Shown here: piece after piece, positions 37,191 to 47,047 of the stretch
Layout of the letters: each line of letters starts with the position of its first letter
Position numbering within the stretch: the first letter of the stretch is position 1
Origin: Nothopassalora personata
Taxonomy: Eukaryota; Ascomycota; Dothideomycetes; Mycosphaerellales; Mycosphaerellaceae
DNA length: 64,000 bases
Direction: 5' to 3'
Assembly: GCA_033816765.1 (NCBI GenBank)
Contig: CM066292.1
Coordinates: forward strand, 1,116,001-1,180,000
Position numbers and translations under genes: made by a program
Notes under the pieces: generated by a model
What the model saw: only the letters and a program-made list of their open reading frames with translations
Database searches by the model: none
What the model was told of the DNA's origin: nothing

Positions 37191-37899
37191 AACTGAACGA
37201 TCGGAACATTCTCGATGTCATGCATCAAGGGTTTAGGGTCTTTAAGCAGAGTGCTAGACGCCGTCTGGAGGAGGAACCCGACCTCGGAATACGTCCAAAT
37301 AAATATGTCGCAATGCTGAACAGGTGAGAAATCCTAGTAGTCCCCTGGCGGGGAATAGTTAAGGAGGCCCCCAGGTGTTCGTGATCCGACGTACTCCGCG
37401 AGAACGAAGAAAGTCTCTAATAGATTATAAAAGAAGTTGCTTGCTTCTAAACTGCCCAGGACAGATGGAATGTCAGAGCGTCGACTAGCCGGCTTGCAAA
37501 AGCCATCGCCCGATTAGGCCTCTGGCAGTATTTATGCGTTGTGCCTCGAGTGTGGATACAAGCGATGTCTACTACGGCTGTGGAGGTAGCCTTTCCAGTA
37601 CGTACAAGCACCGCGCAGGCAGATACAGCAGGAACTTCTGGAAACTCAGCAGACTGGCCTTGGGCGAAGCCGTAGTGTCTTTCTGGTTTGCACAGTCTAC
37701 GTACGAATGAACCCGGTCAAGGATAGAGGAGGCCTCGTAGCAGCCACTGTGTAAGCCGGCTCCAGATTGTGTCGTCAGGCTGAAGATCAGATTCATACGT
37801 GAATTGAATAGATCATGGACCCGTGCCCGTGCCCGTGTACAAGCTGGTTATATAGCGGCCTTTCCTCCTTCTTCCTTCGTGGAACATATACATACAATT
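37191..37899. other. no confident gene
   Basis: The preceding plus-strand frame can be traced with stops to about 37360. A minus-strand 74-codon frame lies at 37572-37796. A short CCCGTG repeat sits near 37817-37837. No motif was recognised. Confidence 0.3.
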
Positions 37900-38905
37900 A
37901 AGACAGACACCACAAATCAAGTTCATGACATCTCCTGTTCTGAAAATCGTACCAAGGCTTGCATCTTCCATCGCTCTGCTTCAATCTGGGCGGGAGGCAC
38001 TCGAGAAATGAGAGCGTCGGCGCTGCCCTTCCATCTTGGCGTTTTCTTGTCTCGTGGCACATGAAGTACGCCCTTGGGTGCATCGTGTGGCACAAAGCGG
38101 TATGTATGGGAGCTAGATCCTGACGAAGGTCGGTAGCGGCCTCTATGTAATGATTGTAAAGTTATACATTCGTTCTCTGACGTTGAATCGACCTGTGCTA
38201 CGTTCGCCGTAGACGTAGCTGCTTGCGACGGTGGTCGTAAAGTAAATATCGCTTCTGGGTTTACATTGCCTTAAAAGCCGTCGTTGGTGGGTAAATCGTG
38301 CGGTCGGTCATGAAGACGCCCATTGATGGCGATTAGGCAAGCGTGTCCAGCTTGATCCGCTTTCAGTCTGAGACCTTCTGTTCCAGAAAGGTCAGATATT
38401 TCCTATCGTCGCATAGAAATCCTTCGATCCTCATCGTGAAGTTAGACTTCTGATACATAGCAGAGTGTTGATTGGCCCTAAATAGTGACCACTGGCATCG
38501 CGGGCTCTCCCAAGGAGCCAGCAGCGGCTAGCCATAAGGAGGTTGCTACGTGTAGCAGCTCGTTTTGGGTTAGAATACCCACCACGGGACGTGCTGATCC
38601 TTGTGGGGACCTTATCCTCTGGCAAACACGCCTCTCGCCCGTAGCTTATCCGTTCCATAACTACCTTGACGCTACCTCTATCATGCTAGCTGTAGTAGGA
38701 GTGCTACAGCTAGCACTCCCCTTTCGGCAAGAGCGCCGAGTCCTCCAGCTCCATTGGGAGTTCTCTATCTGTGCTTTGATTGACACGGGGCTTAAATCTC
38801 GGTGTACCCTCCACCCACGCCTTTATGTGCTCTCGCTCGAGCGGGGAAAAGTGATGTACCTCCTCCCATGGTTCTCTAACGATCGAGTTGCTCGCACGGG
38901 GCACT
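37900..38905 (-). pseudogene. protein-coding relic, frame uncertain
   Basis: Two minus-strand frames over 37900-38430 both look protein-like. One (ending at 37923) is free of stops for about 100 codons and contains HDAPKGVLHVPRDKKTPRWK. The other starts at an ATG near 38437 (MRIEGFLCDDRKYLTFLEQK) and runs with TAG/TAA/TGA interruptions. A separate minus-strand ORF at 38710-38904 reads EEVHHFSPLEREHIKAWVEG. They may be pieces of one gene. I cannot assign function or structure. Confidence 0.3.
38685..38714. repeat. 11-bp inverted repeat (hairpin)
   Basis: Arms GCTAGCTGTAG (38685-38695) and CTACAGCTAGC (38704-38714) are exact reverse complements around an 8-bp loop. A second stem GAGTGCTA/TAGCACTC overlaps the right arm. 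Confidence 0.85.
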
Positions 38906-39766
38906 CCAGTTCCCTGCAGTGTAAATAGTTACCTTCCTACCTCACGACTTTGTCTTGTATTCGTTGGGCACGTCATCACTATGTACTTTCAGAGGAGGAC
39001 TTGGTACCGGCGTGGATGTGTGGCAAACATCGTTGCCTATTGCCATCGAGCGCGTCGCCGTCGTATCAAGGCAGAAAGAAAGGCGATCGAGCTGGAGAAG
39101 TACCTTTGTCATGTAGATGGCAATCAGTCAGTTATTCCAGTCATGACTTGCGCTCACCCGCTAATGTAGTAGGCATTTGTCAATCGCGTATTTCGAAAAG
39201 GCTGGTCTAGTCCTTATTACACAACGACGTCCGAGACTTCCACTCAAGAGAATGGCTGTAGGGAGCACGAAGTGTCCCACGACGCGAGCCCATCTATCGT
39301 ACACTCAATCAAGAGAGCAGTCGAACCGTTCATATTCGTTCATGCACTAGGGTGCGCTATGAAGGAACAATGGTGCACAACAAGAGGCGAATGAGCAAAA
39401 AGAGTAGCTCTTGCATACGCTGCTTTGGCCAGTGACGCTCAAAGAGCCTTGGGTGGGGGGGGGGGGGGGGAGCGATAGAATGGATGAAGCAAACGAGAAG
39501 GATGCCACAAGTAATAGTCCTCATGCATACCCGCTACGATCACATGCGGATTCTCTGAAGTCCCCGCTATCACCAGCTTAAGATACCGAGCCACGCAAAC
39601 GCACAAATGCTGGCTATGGTGCTATCGCTCTAGCACGTCAATTCATCCATACTTCGAGAATCGCCAGTACAGATACCGCAGCAGGAGCGTACTGTGCTTC
39701 GTTCACGTATACACTCGAGATAGACTTTCCATACATGGTGCTAAGTGTAGTACCGAGGGCAGAGTC
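38906..39766. other. no confident gene; G16 homopolymer
   Basis: Plus-strand frames of 86-93 codons overlap at 38888-39210. A run of 16 G lies at 39455-39470. Nothing is identifiable. Confidence 0.35.
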
Positions 39767-40648
39767 TCATTCCAGACTTCGCTGCAAAAGAGCGTACGCA
39801 TGTTCCGTCGAAATGCTGAGTGCTTGTGCGAGACGTCTTTGAGCCGCTTGGGTTGCCTGCACATGGGAATAACCATCCGCGATAAGAAGATCACGCGCCG
39901 TTCTCGCTTGTTCGGTCGTCGTTCTGAATAGTTGAGCCCGTTCTACTTCGCTCTGCGTGACAGTGGCTGCTTCCTCTTCCCGTGCAGTGGAGGCTTCTGT
40001 ACGCGGTACTATCGGCTCGTCGTTGATGTAGATCTGTGGTTTCTCGCTAGCGAGGCCATCAATTACCAGACTTGTCTCGCCCTCTGCTCGTGCCTGACCA
40101 ATATTTCTGACACGATATTCCCTAGGGTCTACAGGAAGATCAAGTCTGCCAAGCACTCTCTTAATGGTTTCGATCTGCTCAGGGAGCGCAACGTTGTTTT
40201 CGTAGTTGGCGGCGAGGACGAGACTGCATGGACTCGGCAAAAGTCCGTGTCCATTGAAGGCCTGGACTTGCCGGATGACGTTCTGCATAAGGTGGATTAC
40301 ATTCTGCGAACCTGTGGCAGTGTCGGTCTGCGGAGCAATATGGGCGAGTATGCCGCCTCGTGCTGAAGTGATAGCGACCGCCGTGCATCCATTCAATCCT
40401 TCCGTCGCAAGATATCGCGCCGTAGATGACCATCGACACGTTCTAACCTCATTCATTGGGACCATTACAGTGTTAGGCCTGGCCCGAATAATGTGAAGAG
40501 AGTGCGCCATAGTTCCAGCGTCAAACACGGTCGTACAAATCGGTACTTTTTGATCGTCACTATCAGTAGGGGACCACAGGCGCTCTTTTAAAGGTGCTAG
40601 ACTACCCTCATATGCCGCCGTGATATGCGGACCAAATCTTGGCGCCAA
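39767..40648 (-). CDS. unrecognised fungal protein with helical C-terminus
   Basis: An uninterrupted minus-strand frame of 293 codons or more, ending in TAA at 39767. It remains open upstream to 40717, where a TGA lies. No ATG precedes residue 69, so the true start is probably in an upstream exon. The protein has a segment NGCTAVAITSARGGILAHIA, then QIETIKRVLGRLDLPVDPRE, then a C-terminal Ala/Gln-rich helix (EQARTARDLLIADGYSHVQA) recalling a UBA-like fold. The strand-turn-strand GCTAVAITSxRGxxxAHI pattern occurs in fungal hypothetical proteins whose role is unknown to me. There is no sign of RIP. It lies about 240 bp from the 3' end of the ankyrin gene, on the same strand. Confidence 0.55.
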   Translation of the reverse strand: MAPRFGPHITAAYEGSLAPLKERLWSPTDSDDQKVPICTTVFDAGTMAHSLHIIRARPNTVMVPMNEVRTCRWSSTARYLATEGLNGCTAVAITSARGGILAHIAPQTDTATGSQNVIHLMQNVIRQVQAFNGHGLLPSPCSLVLAANYENNVALPEQIETIKRVLGRLDLPVDPREYRVRNIGQARAEGETSLVIDGLASEKPQIYINDEPIVPRTEASTAREEEAATVTQSEVERAQLFRTTTEQARTARDLLIADGYSHVQATQAAQRRLAQALSISTEHAYALLQRSLE

Positions 40649-40887
40649 GGCAGTGTAGCGGACTTTACCGTATCGCGCTAGTCTGCATCTCTCGAAACGA
40701 GCCGGTCCTAGATAAGCTCACGTGTCAATCGGCGAGGCACAGACAACGATAATGCGAACAACCCTGCCAGCGAGGTCGCCGATGGTTCACCTGTTGTAAA
40801 TGAAATTAGAGCAAGATGAGTTCCAAGGTTGTCTTTGGCATGTAAGAAACAGGTCCGAGCAATCAAAAGGGAGTTATGAATTGGCAG

Positions 40888-41832
40888 CTAGCATATAGAT
40901 GGATGTAACATCTTTGCTATCATGTCGTGCCCATTCGCCTCCGCTCGTTGAAAGGGGAGCTGTCCTCGGGTATCTTTTGCAAGTATACCAGCACCATGAG
41001 CCAAAAGAGTCCGCACTATCTCCAAGTCTCCCACCGCCGCCGCATCATGGAGCGGTGTGCCCAGTCCGAATCGCTCACGCTGTTTGAATGAGCTGGGATG
41101 TTGATCGTACATCAGCGCGTTTATAGGTGCACCTTGCTGTATGATGTACTTCACGACAGCTAGGCGGTCGGGTTTGTCGCGCCAGATGGCGAAATGAAGA
41201 AGCTGTCCCTGCCTAACGTTTCCGCCGCACGCGAACAACATTCGGATCACATCGAAGAGGCCATACTGAACCGCAGCCGACAGAGGCGTCTTGTCGAGCC
41301 GACAGGGAGCATTGGGTTCAGCTCCATGGGCTATAAACCATATAGTCAACTCCAGGTCCTCCACGGCATATCTGTGGTCAATGTAAGTACGGGCCGTTAC
41401 ACCGGTACCAAGATAAACTTACGCAAGTGCTGGTGGATCCGACCAGCCGAGGGCTCCATTTATGGGCCATCCGTATCGTAGCAGGAGCTGAATGATTTCT
41501 CTGGCTCGTAAAAGTGTTGCACTTCTAACATGGACGGCCGCGACTTCAGCGCCGTTAGACAAGATGCGTTGGACAACTTGCTCGTGTCCATTGTCGATGG
41601 CTATCTGCAGTGCACTGCCAGGCTTAGAAAGTAGCTTCGGGCTTGCTTGTGTACAACGAAGCATTCGAAAAGTGTGGTCGATTGCTGGAAGGTCGTTTTC
41701 TGCAGACGCCCGTTCGAGGTTGCTGACGAGACATGTGTGTTCATAAGGCTGTTCCTTGTAGTCAAACATGCCCGGAACATCGTCCTTCACATCAAAGTCA
41801 AGCTGATCAAGTGGATCCATGATATGCTTCAA
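40888..41832 (-). CDS. ankyrin-repeat protein
   Basis: Two exons (41832-41423 and 41371-40888) separated by a 51-bp intron with GTAAGT and CACAG; the product is 297 residues. Splicing joins SDPPALA to YAVEDLELTIWFIAHGAEPN, restoring a complete ankyrin repeat, which strongly supports the model. Five or so repeats are visible: ALQIAIDNGHEQVVQRIL, ALAYAVEDLELTIWFIAHGA, TPLSAAVQYGLFDVIRMLFA, LLHFAI...VVKYIIQQGA and TPLHDAAAVGDLEIVRTLLA. Ankyrin repeats mediate protein-protein contacts, and no other domain, signal peptide or membrane segment is seen. The frame is intact, with a TAG stop and no RIP. Confidence 0.8.
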
Positions 41833-42683
41833 GTTAAGCTATAGCGATAATGAGTACTGGAGGGCAGGAAGGACATAAGCGAAGTCCCGGAAGTCTTGTA
41901 TCTCGTGAAGCTAGGCCGGATTGGGACGCTTTTGCGTCTGCCAATTAGATGTATGACCAAGATTACGCACTCCTGCACACCACTTTATTTGGGGGCGTTA
42001 CTTCTCTTTAAGACACCTTCTACAGGCTCTGTCACATAAAGCAAGATAGGCTGGCATAGCGCCCTCTATAGACTGCTGGTGGGCAGTGGTTAGACAGGCT
42101 TGGTAGCTCAGACAGCCGAGACCCGCACCTCCGCACGGAGGGAACGGCTATAATAATACGACTCCATTCTGGACGGCGGCATACACTTGTGTCCAAGGAG
42201 GAACTGCATGGTACAGTATGTCGCATGGCAGACGGATAGACTGCTGACCGGTCTGTGCGTTCGTAGCCATCGGTGCTGCTAAAAGCTTTAAGACTATTGA
42301 GATAAAGACCAACTAGAACGCACTTGCTGCCTTGGTCGAAACAAGCGGCTCTTATTATGAGCGACAGAACTGTTAGTACGTGCTGCTGCTAGCATTATCT
42401 CTCGGGCCTACGGGGTCTGTCATTTCGCATTGTAGCATACTCTGAGATATCTGCTCGGCCTTGCGAAGAAGAATGCGGTAAGTGTACCTAAGCATAACGT
42501 TTGCAATAGATTGTCTTAAATTAACATTTACGATGACCTCTAAGAAGAGACATTACGACGTTATCGTGCTCCTAGTCTCTAAAAACTTGCTGAAAAATGT
42601 CGGAGCAGAAAGTGGAGGTGACCACCGATCTCAAGGTATGTCTATCGCACATGTTGGTCGTGTCGATTATCTAACAAAGACTG
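41833..42683. other. no gene resolved
   Basis: Only short frames without motifs, including 42482-42736 (+, 84 codons). Composition is normal. It separates the ankyrin gene from the long minus-strand relic. Confidence 0.4.
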
Positions 42684-45110
42684 TTAAGAACAAAACGAGC
42701 CTCCATCTTTGGACTCTGCCTGTTTTGTCCAACTAATACGCGACGACTTGGACGTGGAGGCAGCATGCTTAGTAGCGCTTACGTCAAGATTCTCGGGCTC
42801 TGTTGCCCCATTAGCAACAGTGTCATTCTTATACATAGTGCATACCGACGGTTGTCTTGGCATCGGCTGAAGGAATGTCGTCGGATATATGCTTCGTACG
42901 TCTTTCGTGGCATGAGTCTCAGTCCCGCCGTAGTTCCAGGTCAACTTCACATCTTGGAATGCTGTGAAGGTCGGACTTGAGTTCCTCAATCTTGATTTCT
43001 CTTGCCTTGTTTAGCGTCCTCCGATCATCAACTTGGTGCTGTAGGAAACTCAGTTGCTTCTACTGTGCTTGTATTTCTTGGTGTTGTAGCCTTTTCACGC
43101 TCCCGTTCTGCTCCTCCAGCGGCGACCTCCGGCATTGTTCCTAATTGAGCATTACATAGTTCTCCTAAACCTAGAATTCAAGCAAATCAATCTTGCGTTA
43201 GAGATCCAGTCTCTCGGCCTCGTTTATAGGAGAAGTAATGTTTATCGTGCCCATAGTTAAGCCTTAGACTTCCAGGAGCTAGTGTCGTAGCAAATGGTAT
43301 CCTAGAGACGCCTGGATGCATTTTGAACTCGCATGTTTCTAAGCTCCGCGTTAAGGAATGATAGGCAGTATACCAAGTCGTCCTACGTTAAGGCGTACAA
43401 CTCTTGCTGTAGAGCATGGCTTTGATCACACATCCTAGGTAGGAGCTTCGAGAGTCGTACCGCGTGGGATTGCTCTAGTGGTATGGTTTTGAGTACTGAC
43501 CAGATCTCCTGATCGGCCACAGGCGTGAGGCGGGAAGGCTGCGAAGGTCATTGTTTTGCCGGCGACTGTCTTGGTAGAACATATACACGAAGCCTTAGGC
43601 GCCGTGTGCTGCTAGCACCTATCTGGGCATAGGTATTATGAACATCAATCAGTAGACGCGATGTACTGAGATCTAAAGAATTGCCAGTCATTACTAGCGA
43701 AGGAGACATGCAGCAGAGGCCGTCTTCAAGATTCGCTGACTGTCGAGCGTACAGCACCATTGATGCATGAGGTGCCTTCTGCTATTTATTGCCATATAAC
43801 GATTCCCTCGACATAGAAGTCAAATCGCTTGTTTCCATTACACATCATCGTTCCGTCGGGACAGCCTAATTCCTGAGATCTCCAATACCTCAATACCATC
43901 TGGGGTCTGAGCCTTGCTTGACACTGTGCTGTAGCCTGGCATGGTCACTTGTGGATTGTTGCGGGATCGAAATGCTCGATCGATGCGACGTAGTAGAAGC
44001 TCCATTGCCGATGCTGTCGGCTAACCCGTCCATAGTCGCCACAGGACTAACAGAGCTGTTCCCTCGAGACAATTGACCTTCTACGATAGCTTCGCAAGCT
44101 GGCCCCGTCGCCGAACGTTTCTCGTACAACCCAAGCATTTCCATGCTACTGCCGGCGTGAGGAATGATAATATCATACTTCTCCACAGTCTTGCACTACG
44201 GAGTCGGTATATTGACTATATACCAGTTCGGCAATCTGTCGAAGTGCTCGCGTGAGCTTGAGCCACCGGTCACCTCTACGGGGGCACAATTCTGGTATAT
44301 CTCTTGATTGCTCGTGTCTGTCAGCATGTCACTCTAGGATCTACATCCGCCGTTGAATGACACAAGAGCATCGTTACGCAACTCAGCCAATACAGTTGTA
44401 CCATGTCCAGCTAAAGGTAGCAAGACCGTTCGGGAAGCCGATAGGTATACAGAAATTGAAGCCGTCGGACGTCCTGTCTCTTGCTGTGTGAGGCAACCAT
44501 CCTCAACCGCCTTGATCAGCTTCCATACGGAGTCCCTGTCGAGTTCGTAGTCCATCGATACGGCCAGCTGACAGGTTCCACTACCCATGTGTCGCTGAGC
44601 TAGGAAATTGCAGGTCTTGGGTGGTGCCTGCGACTATCTGATTAATGCTCGTATTATCATGCACACCCTGTCGCTGCTTACAAGTGAAGTCGGACCTTGG
44701 TGAAGCTAGGGCTACATCTTTTAGTGGAGAGTTGTTCAAAGTAAGGTTTCCAAGTGGAACAGGGTTGATCATGATCAGATGACCCATGCCAGGGCGGAAC
44801 AGAGTGAGCCAGAACAGACCAAGATACCTCAGGGCACGTCGGTGGACGAACTCGTTATGCTGCATTCTCTAAAGGGCTGTGATTGTGTTCGAGGCCAACA
44901 GAGTGCGGTTACTTCTCCAATGGTAAAGTCGCTCTCCTTTGCTGCCTCGAACGAGACATGCCGTTTCAGCTATGTGGTGATAGCCGAGGGCTTGATCGAC
45001 TGGTCGAGTATTGCGCTGCCATACATCTGCAGAAGTGCACCGCTAGCGCTTCCAACTCGATCTGATATAGCGTCAGTGCATGCTTCAGCATAGCTCGGGA
45101 CTAACGACTT
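42684..45110 (-). pseudogene. long coiled-coil protein relic, RIP nonsense
   Basis: On the minus strand one frame can be followed from 44588 to about 43270, interrupted by TAG/TAA (Gln-like) and a few TGA codons. Visible parts include MDYELDRDSVWKLIKAVEDG, EKYDIIIPHAGSSMEMLGLY, DQEIWSVLKTIPLEQSHAVR and FLNAELRNMRVQNASRRL. After a one-base shift near 43290 the frame reads ERLDL-RKIDLLEF and KRLQHQEIQAQ-KQLSFLQ, a coiled coil. After another shift near 42950 a Ser/Lys-rich C-terminus ends at a TAG at 42684. An upstream piece (45110-44840, SYAEACTDAISDRVGSASGA) has one TAG and probably belongs to it through an intron. I do not recognise the family. It encodes no intact product. Confidence 0.5.
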
Positions 45111-45176
45111 ACCACTGCTGTTAAAGAGCTTTCACCTAGATTGCACCAGACAGACGGTAATGAGGAACAGTTATGC

Positions 45177-45437
45177 CTACAGTAGTGTGCAATAATCACT
45201 AGCAATCAGCACCTCTGCACGCCAGTCCACACAATCTGTTCCCTTTAGCTTTAGTACGCATGAGATGCATGCGTTGTTTAGTACGAGCCATATGCATAGT
45301 GAGAGAGAAAAGCTGAAAACAATCTCGAATCTGTGCGGGTATACCGACAAAATCGCGCAAAGAGCCGTGGCGACGAAGATAGCGTTGAGCTTTGTTGAGA
45401 CTATGACAGCCCTGCTGCCAAGTCCCGTACCTGCCAC
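45177..45437 (-). CDS. possible membrane-protein exon
   Basis: A minus-strand frame of 86 codons with a marked hydrophobic pattern: STKLNAIFVATALCAILSVY followed by FEIVFSFSLSLCIWLVLNNA, two potential membrane helices. Upstream the frame stays open to about 45490, then meets a TGA. It may be the start of the long relic downstream or a separate small gene. No motif was recognised. Confidence 0.25.
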   Translation of the reverse strand: MAGTGLGSRAVIVSTKLNAIFVATALCAILSVYPHRFEIVFSFSLSLCIWLVLNNACISCVLKLKGTDCVDWRAEVLIASDYCTLL

Positions 45438-45889
45438 GAGTGCAGCCAGGCTTTTGTCGTTCTCCTCGATACTTGAAGGCGATCTCCACTCCCTTCACAC
45501 GACTGCTGCCAGCCTTTGCTTTAACCCCATGGTTATTCTCCTCTATCAGTACCACCAACGACGAACAGCCTATACATGGATTTCGCTTCCACACCCCACC
45601 CGCTAGGTCTCGCGACGGTGGCCACTTCCTGGCAAGGACGAGCAACGCTAATCACCTGTGAGCTACATACGAATACTTTGTCAAGGACGAGCCCGTTGGG
45701 GCCAGCTTTAAAGGGAATCAAGGCCAAGGGCCGAAAGCAGATCCATGTCCGGAGGACTGTAAGGTAACTGTTAGCATTTGCATTCTTGCGCACGTCGCCT
45801 GGAGAGGAAACATCAGCAGTAGAACTAATACACTGGTCAGAGTTATGACGGGAAGACTGATACTGAATCCGGACCTTCATTAGTCAGAG

Positions 45890-46856
45890 TTATGACGTGA
45901 TGTACAACTCCTCGTGACCCTCGATCCACTTCTTTAGTTGTAGCAGGCTCGTTGCCACTTTTTGCGACCACACGAGGTTCCTACTTGCTGCGCAGGCAGG
46001 AACAAGCTTGGCCCCGCTTTCGTAGTCCAGCCCGAGCCACCGAAGCCAGCGCTCTGTTGTACGCTGGTCCACGAGAAGCGTGCTGTATGGAACCGCGCAC
46101 AACCAGCACAGCTGGGAAAGGAAAACAAACCCTCTGACACAACGGCGGGAATGCAAAGCCCTGTGACAGCCATACCCGCCGGTTAGTCGACAGCAATGAC
46201 TCGCTATCATGTAGCTGCGCCAGAATGTCGAGCTCGCCCAGAGTTATTTCTGCCGCTTGCTTCCACAAGGGCAGGAGTGTCCCATGATACAGCATCACTA
46301 TGCTATTGAAGACTCCAAGACTATGGCATCAGATATCTATACATCACCAACCGGAAATGAGTAGCTAAAGTCGGTCCGTTATCGTATGCATCGTCTTGGC
46401 AGCGTAATGCTCGTGCATCGGCTCGATATCGATATGTAAGACCTTCAGCCGTTGCCCTGCGAGCAGTTTCCGAGCGAGGTTGCATGGCCGGCGAGACAAC
46501 GAACAGCGATTCGCATGAATCGCTGTTCTTCTCTCGTACAGCTTCACTTGAACGACCATATCCATCAAGCTAAATCTGTCGATGGCGTCCCATGCTTCGC
46601 CAGAAGTAACAGAAATTGAGCGCAAGTGGTAGAGGGCCAAAGAGAATTTTGTCGAGATGAACGTATCAACAAAAAGGCGACTGAGGTGGAGGGCCCTAGG
46701 CTTTTGATAGGATATGTGGTAACAACGCCATCTCTTGCGAGGCCGCCATTTGTCTCGCCAGAGTTCACAGAATTGGCGAAACCACCCCTTGACTGGTATA
46801 CAGCTGCAAGGTCGCGGAACATATCGTGTTAGCTCCACGCTTGGAACCTCTGCCAA
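45890..46856 (-). CDS. multi-exon gene candidate, unrecognised
   Basis: The last part is well supported. Exon 46298-46176 (YHGTLLPLWKQAAEITLGEL) has a GTATGG donor. Removal of a 64-bp intron (46112-46175, ending CCCAG) joins it in frame to 46111-45890 (TLLVDQRTTERWLRWLGLDY, then LKKWIEGHEELYITS, then a stop). Further upstream, 46856-46365 is open in the same frame (LHLSRLFVDTFISTKFSLAL, EAWDAIDRFSLMDMVVQVKL), but TAG and two TGA codons lie between it and 46310, so an unseen intron or decay separates them. The upstream part loosely resembles F-box/leucine-rich proteins; I do not claim that identity. Confidence 0.4.
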
Positions 46857-47047
46857 GACGACGAATTCTAGAATCAGCGGCCGTATTGCTGTTGGAAGGC
46901 CAGTGACTGGTGGTGCTATAGATGCAAGTCACTCGTGCGTGTGGACAAGCTGAAGCTTTATAGACAAAGGGAGAACCGCGCGGGCCTCCGCTGTTCCGCT
47001 GGTGGTAGCAACAATGCCTCAGTCCTGGCGACGTAGTAGCAAAGTCA

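Noticed and set aside
39455..39470. G16 run as a functional element
   Set aside because: Most likely a slippage homopolymer, and its length may be a sequencing error.
11720..45110. TAG reassigned to Gln
   Set aside because: TAG falls at Gln positions in many relics, but the intact ankyrin and PD-(D/E)XK-like genes end in TAG, and TAA and Trp-to-TAG changes occur too. RIP at CpA explains all of it.
46112..46175. Reading straight through as one long exon
   Set aside because: The 64-bp segment has a GTATGG donor and a CCCAG acceptor, and its removal joins two protein-like frames in phase, so an intron is more likely.
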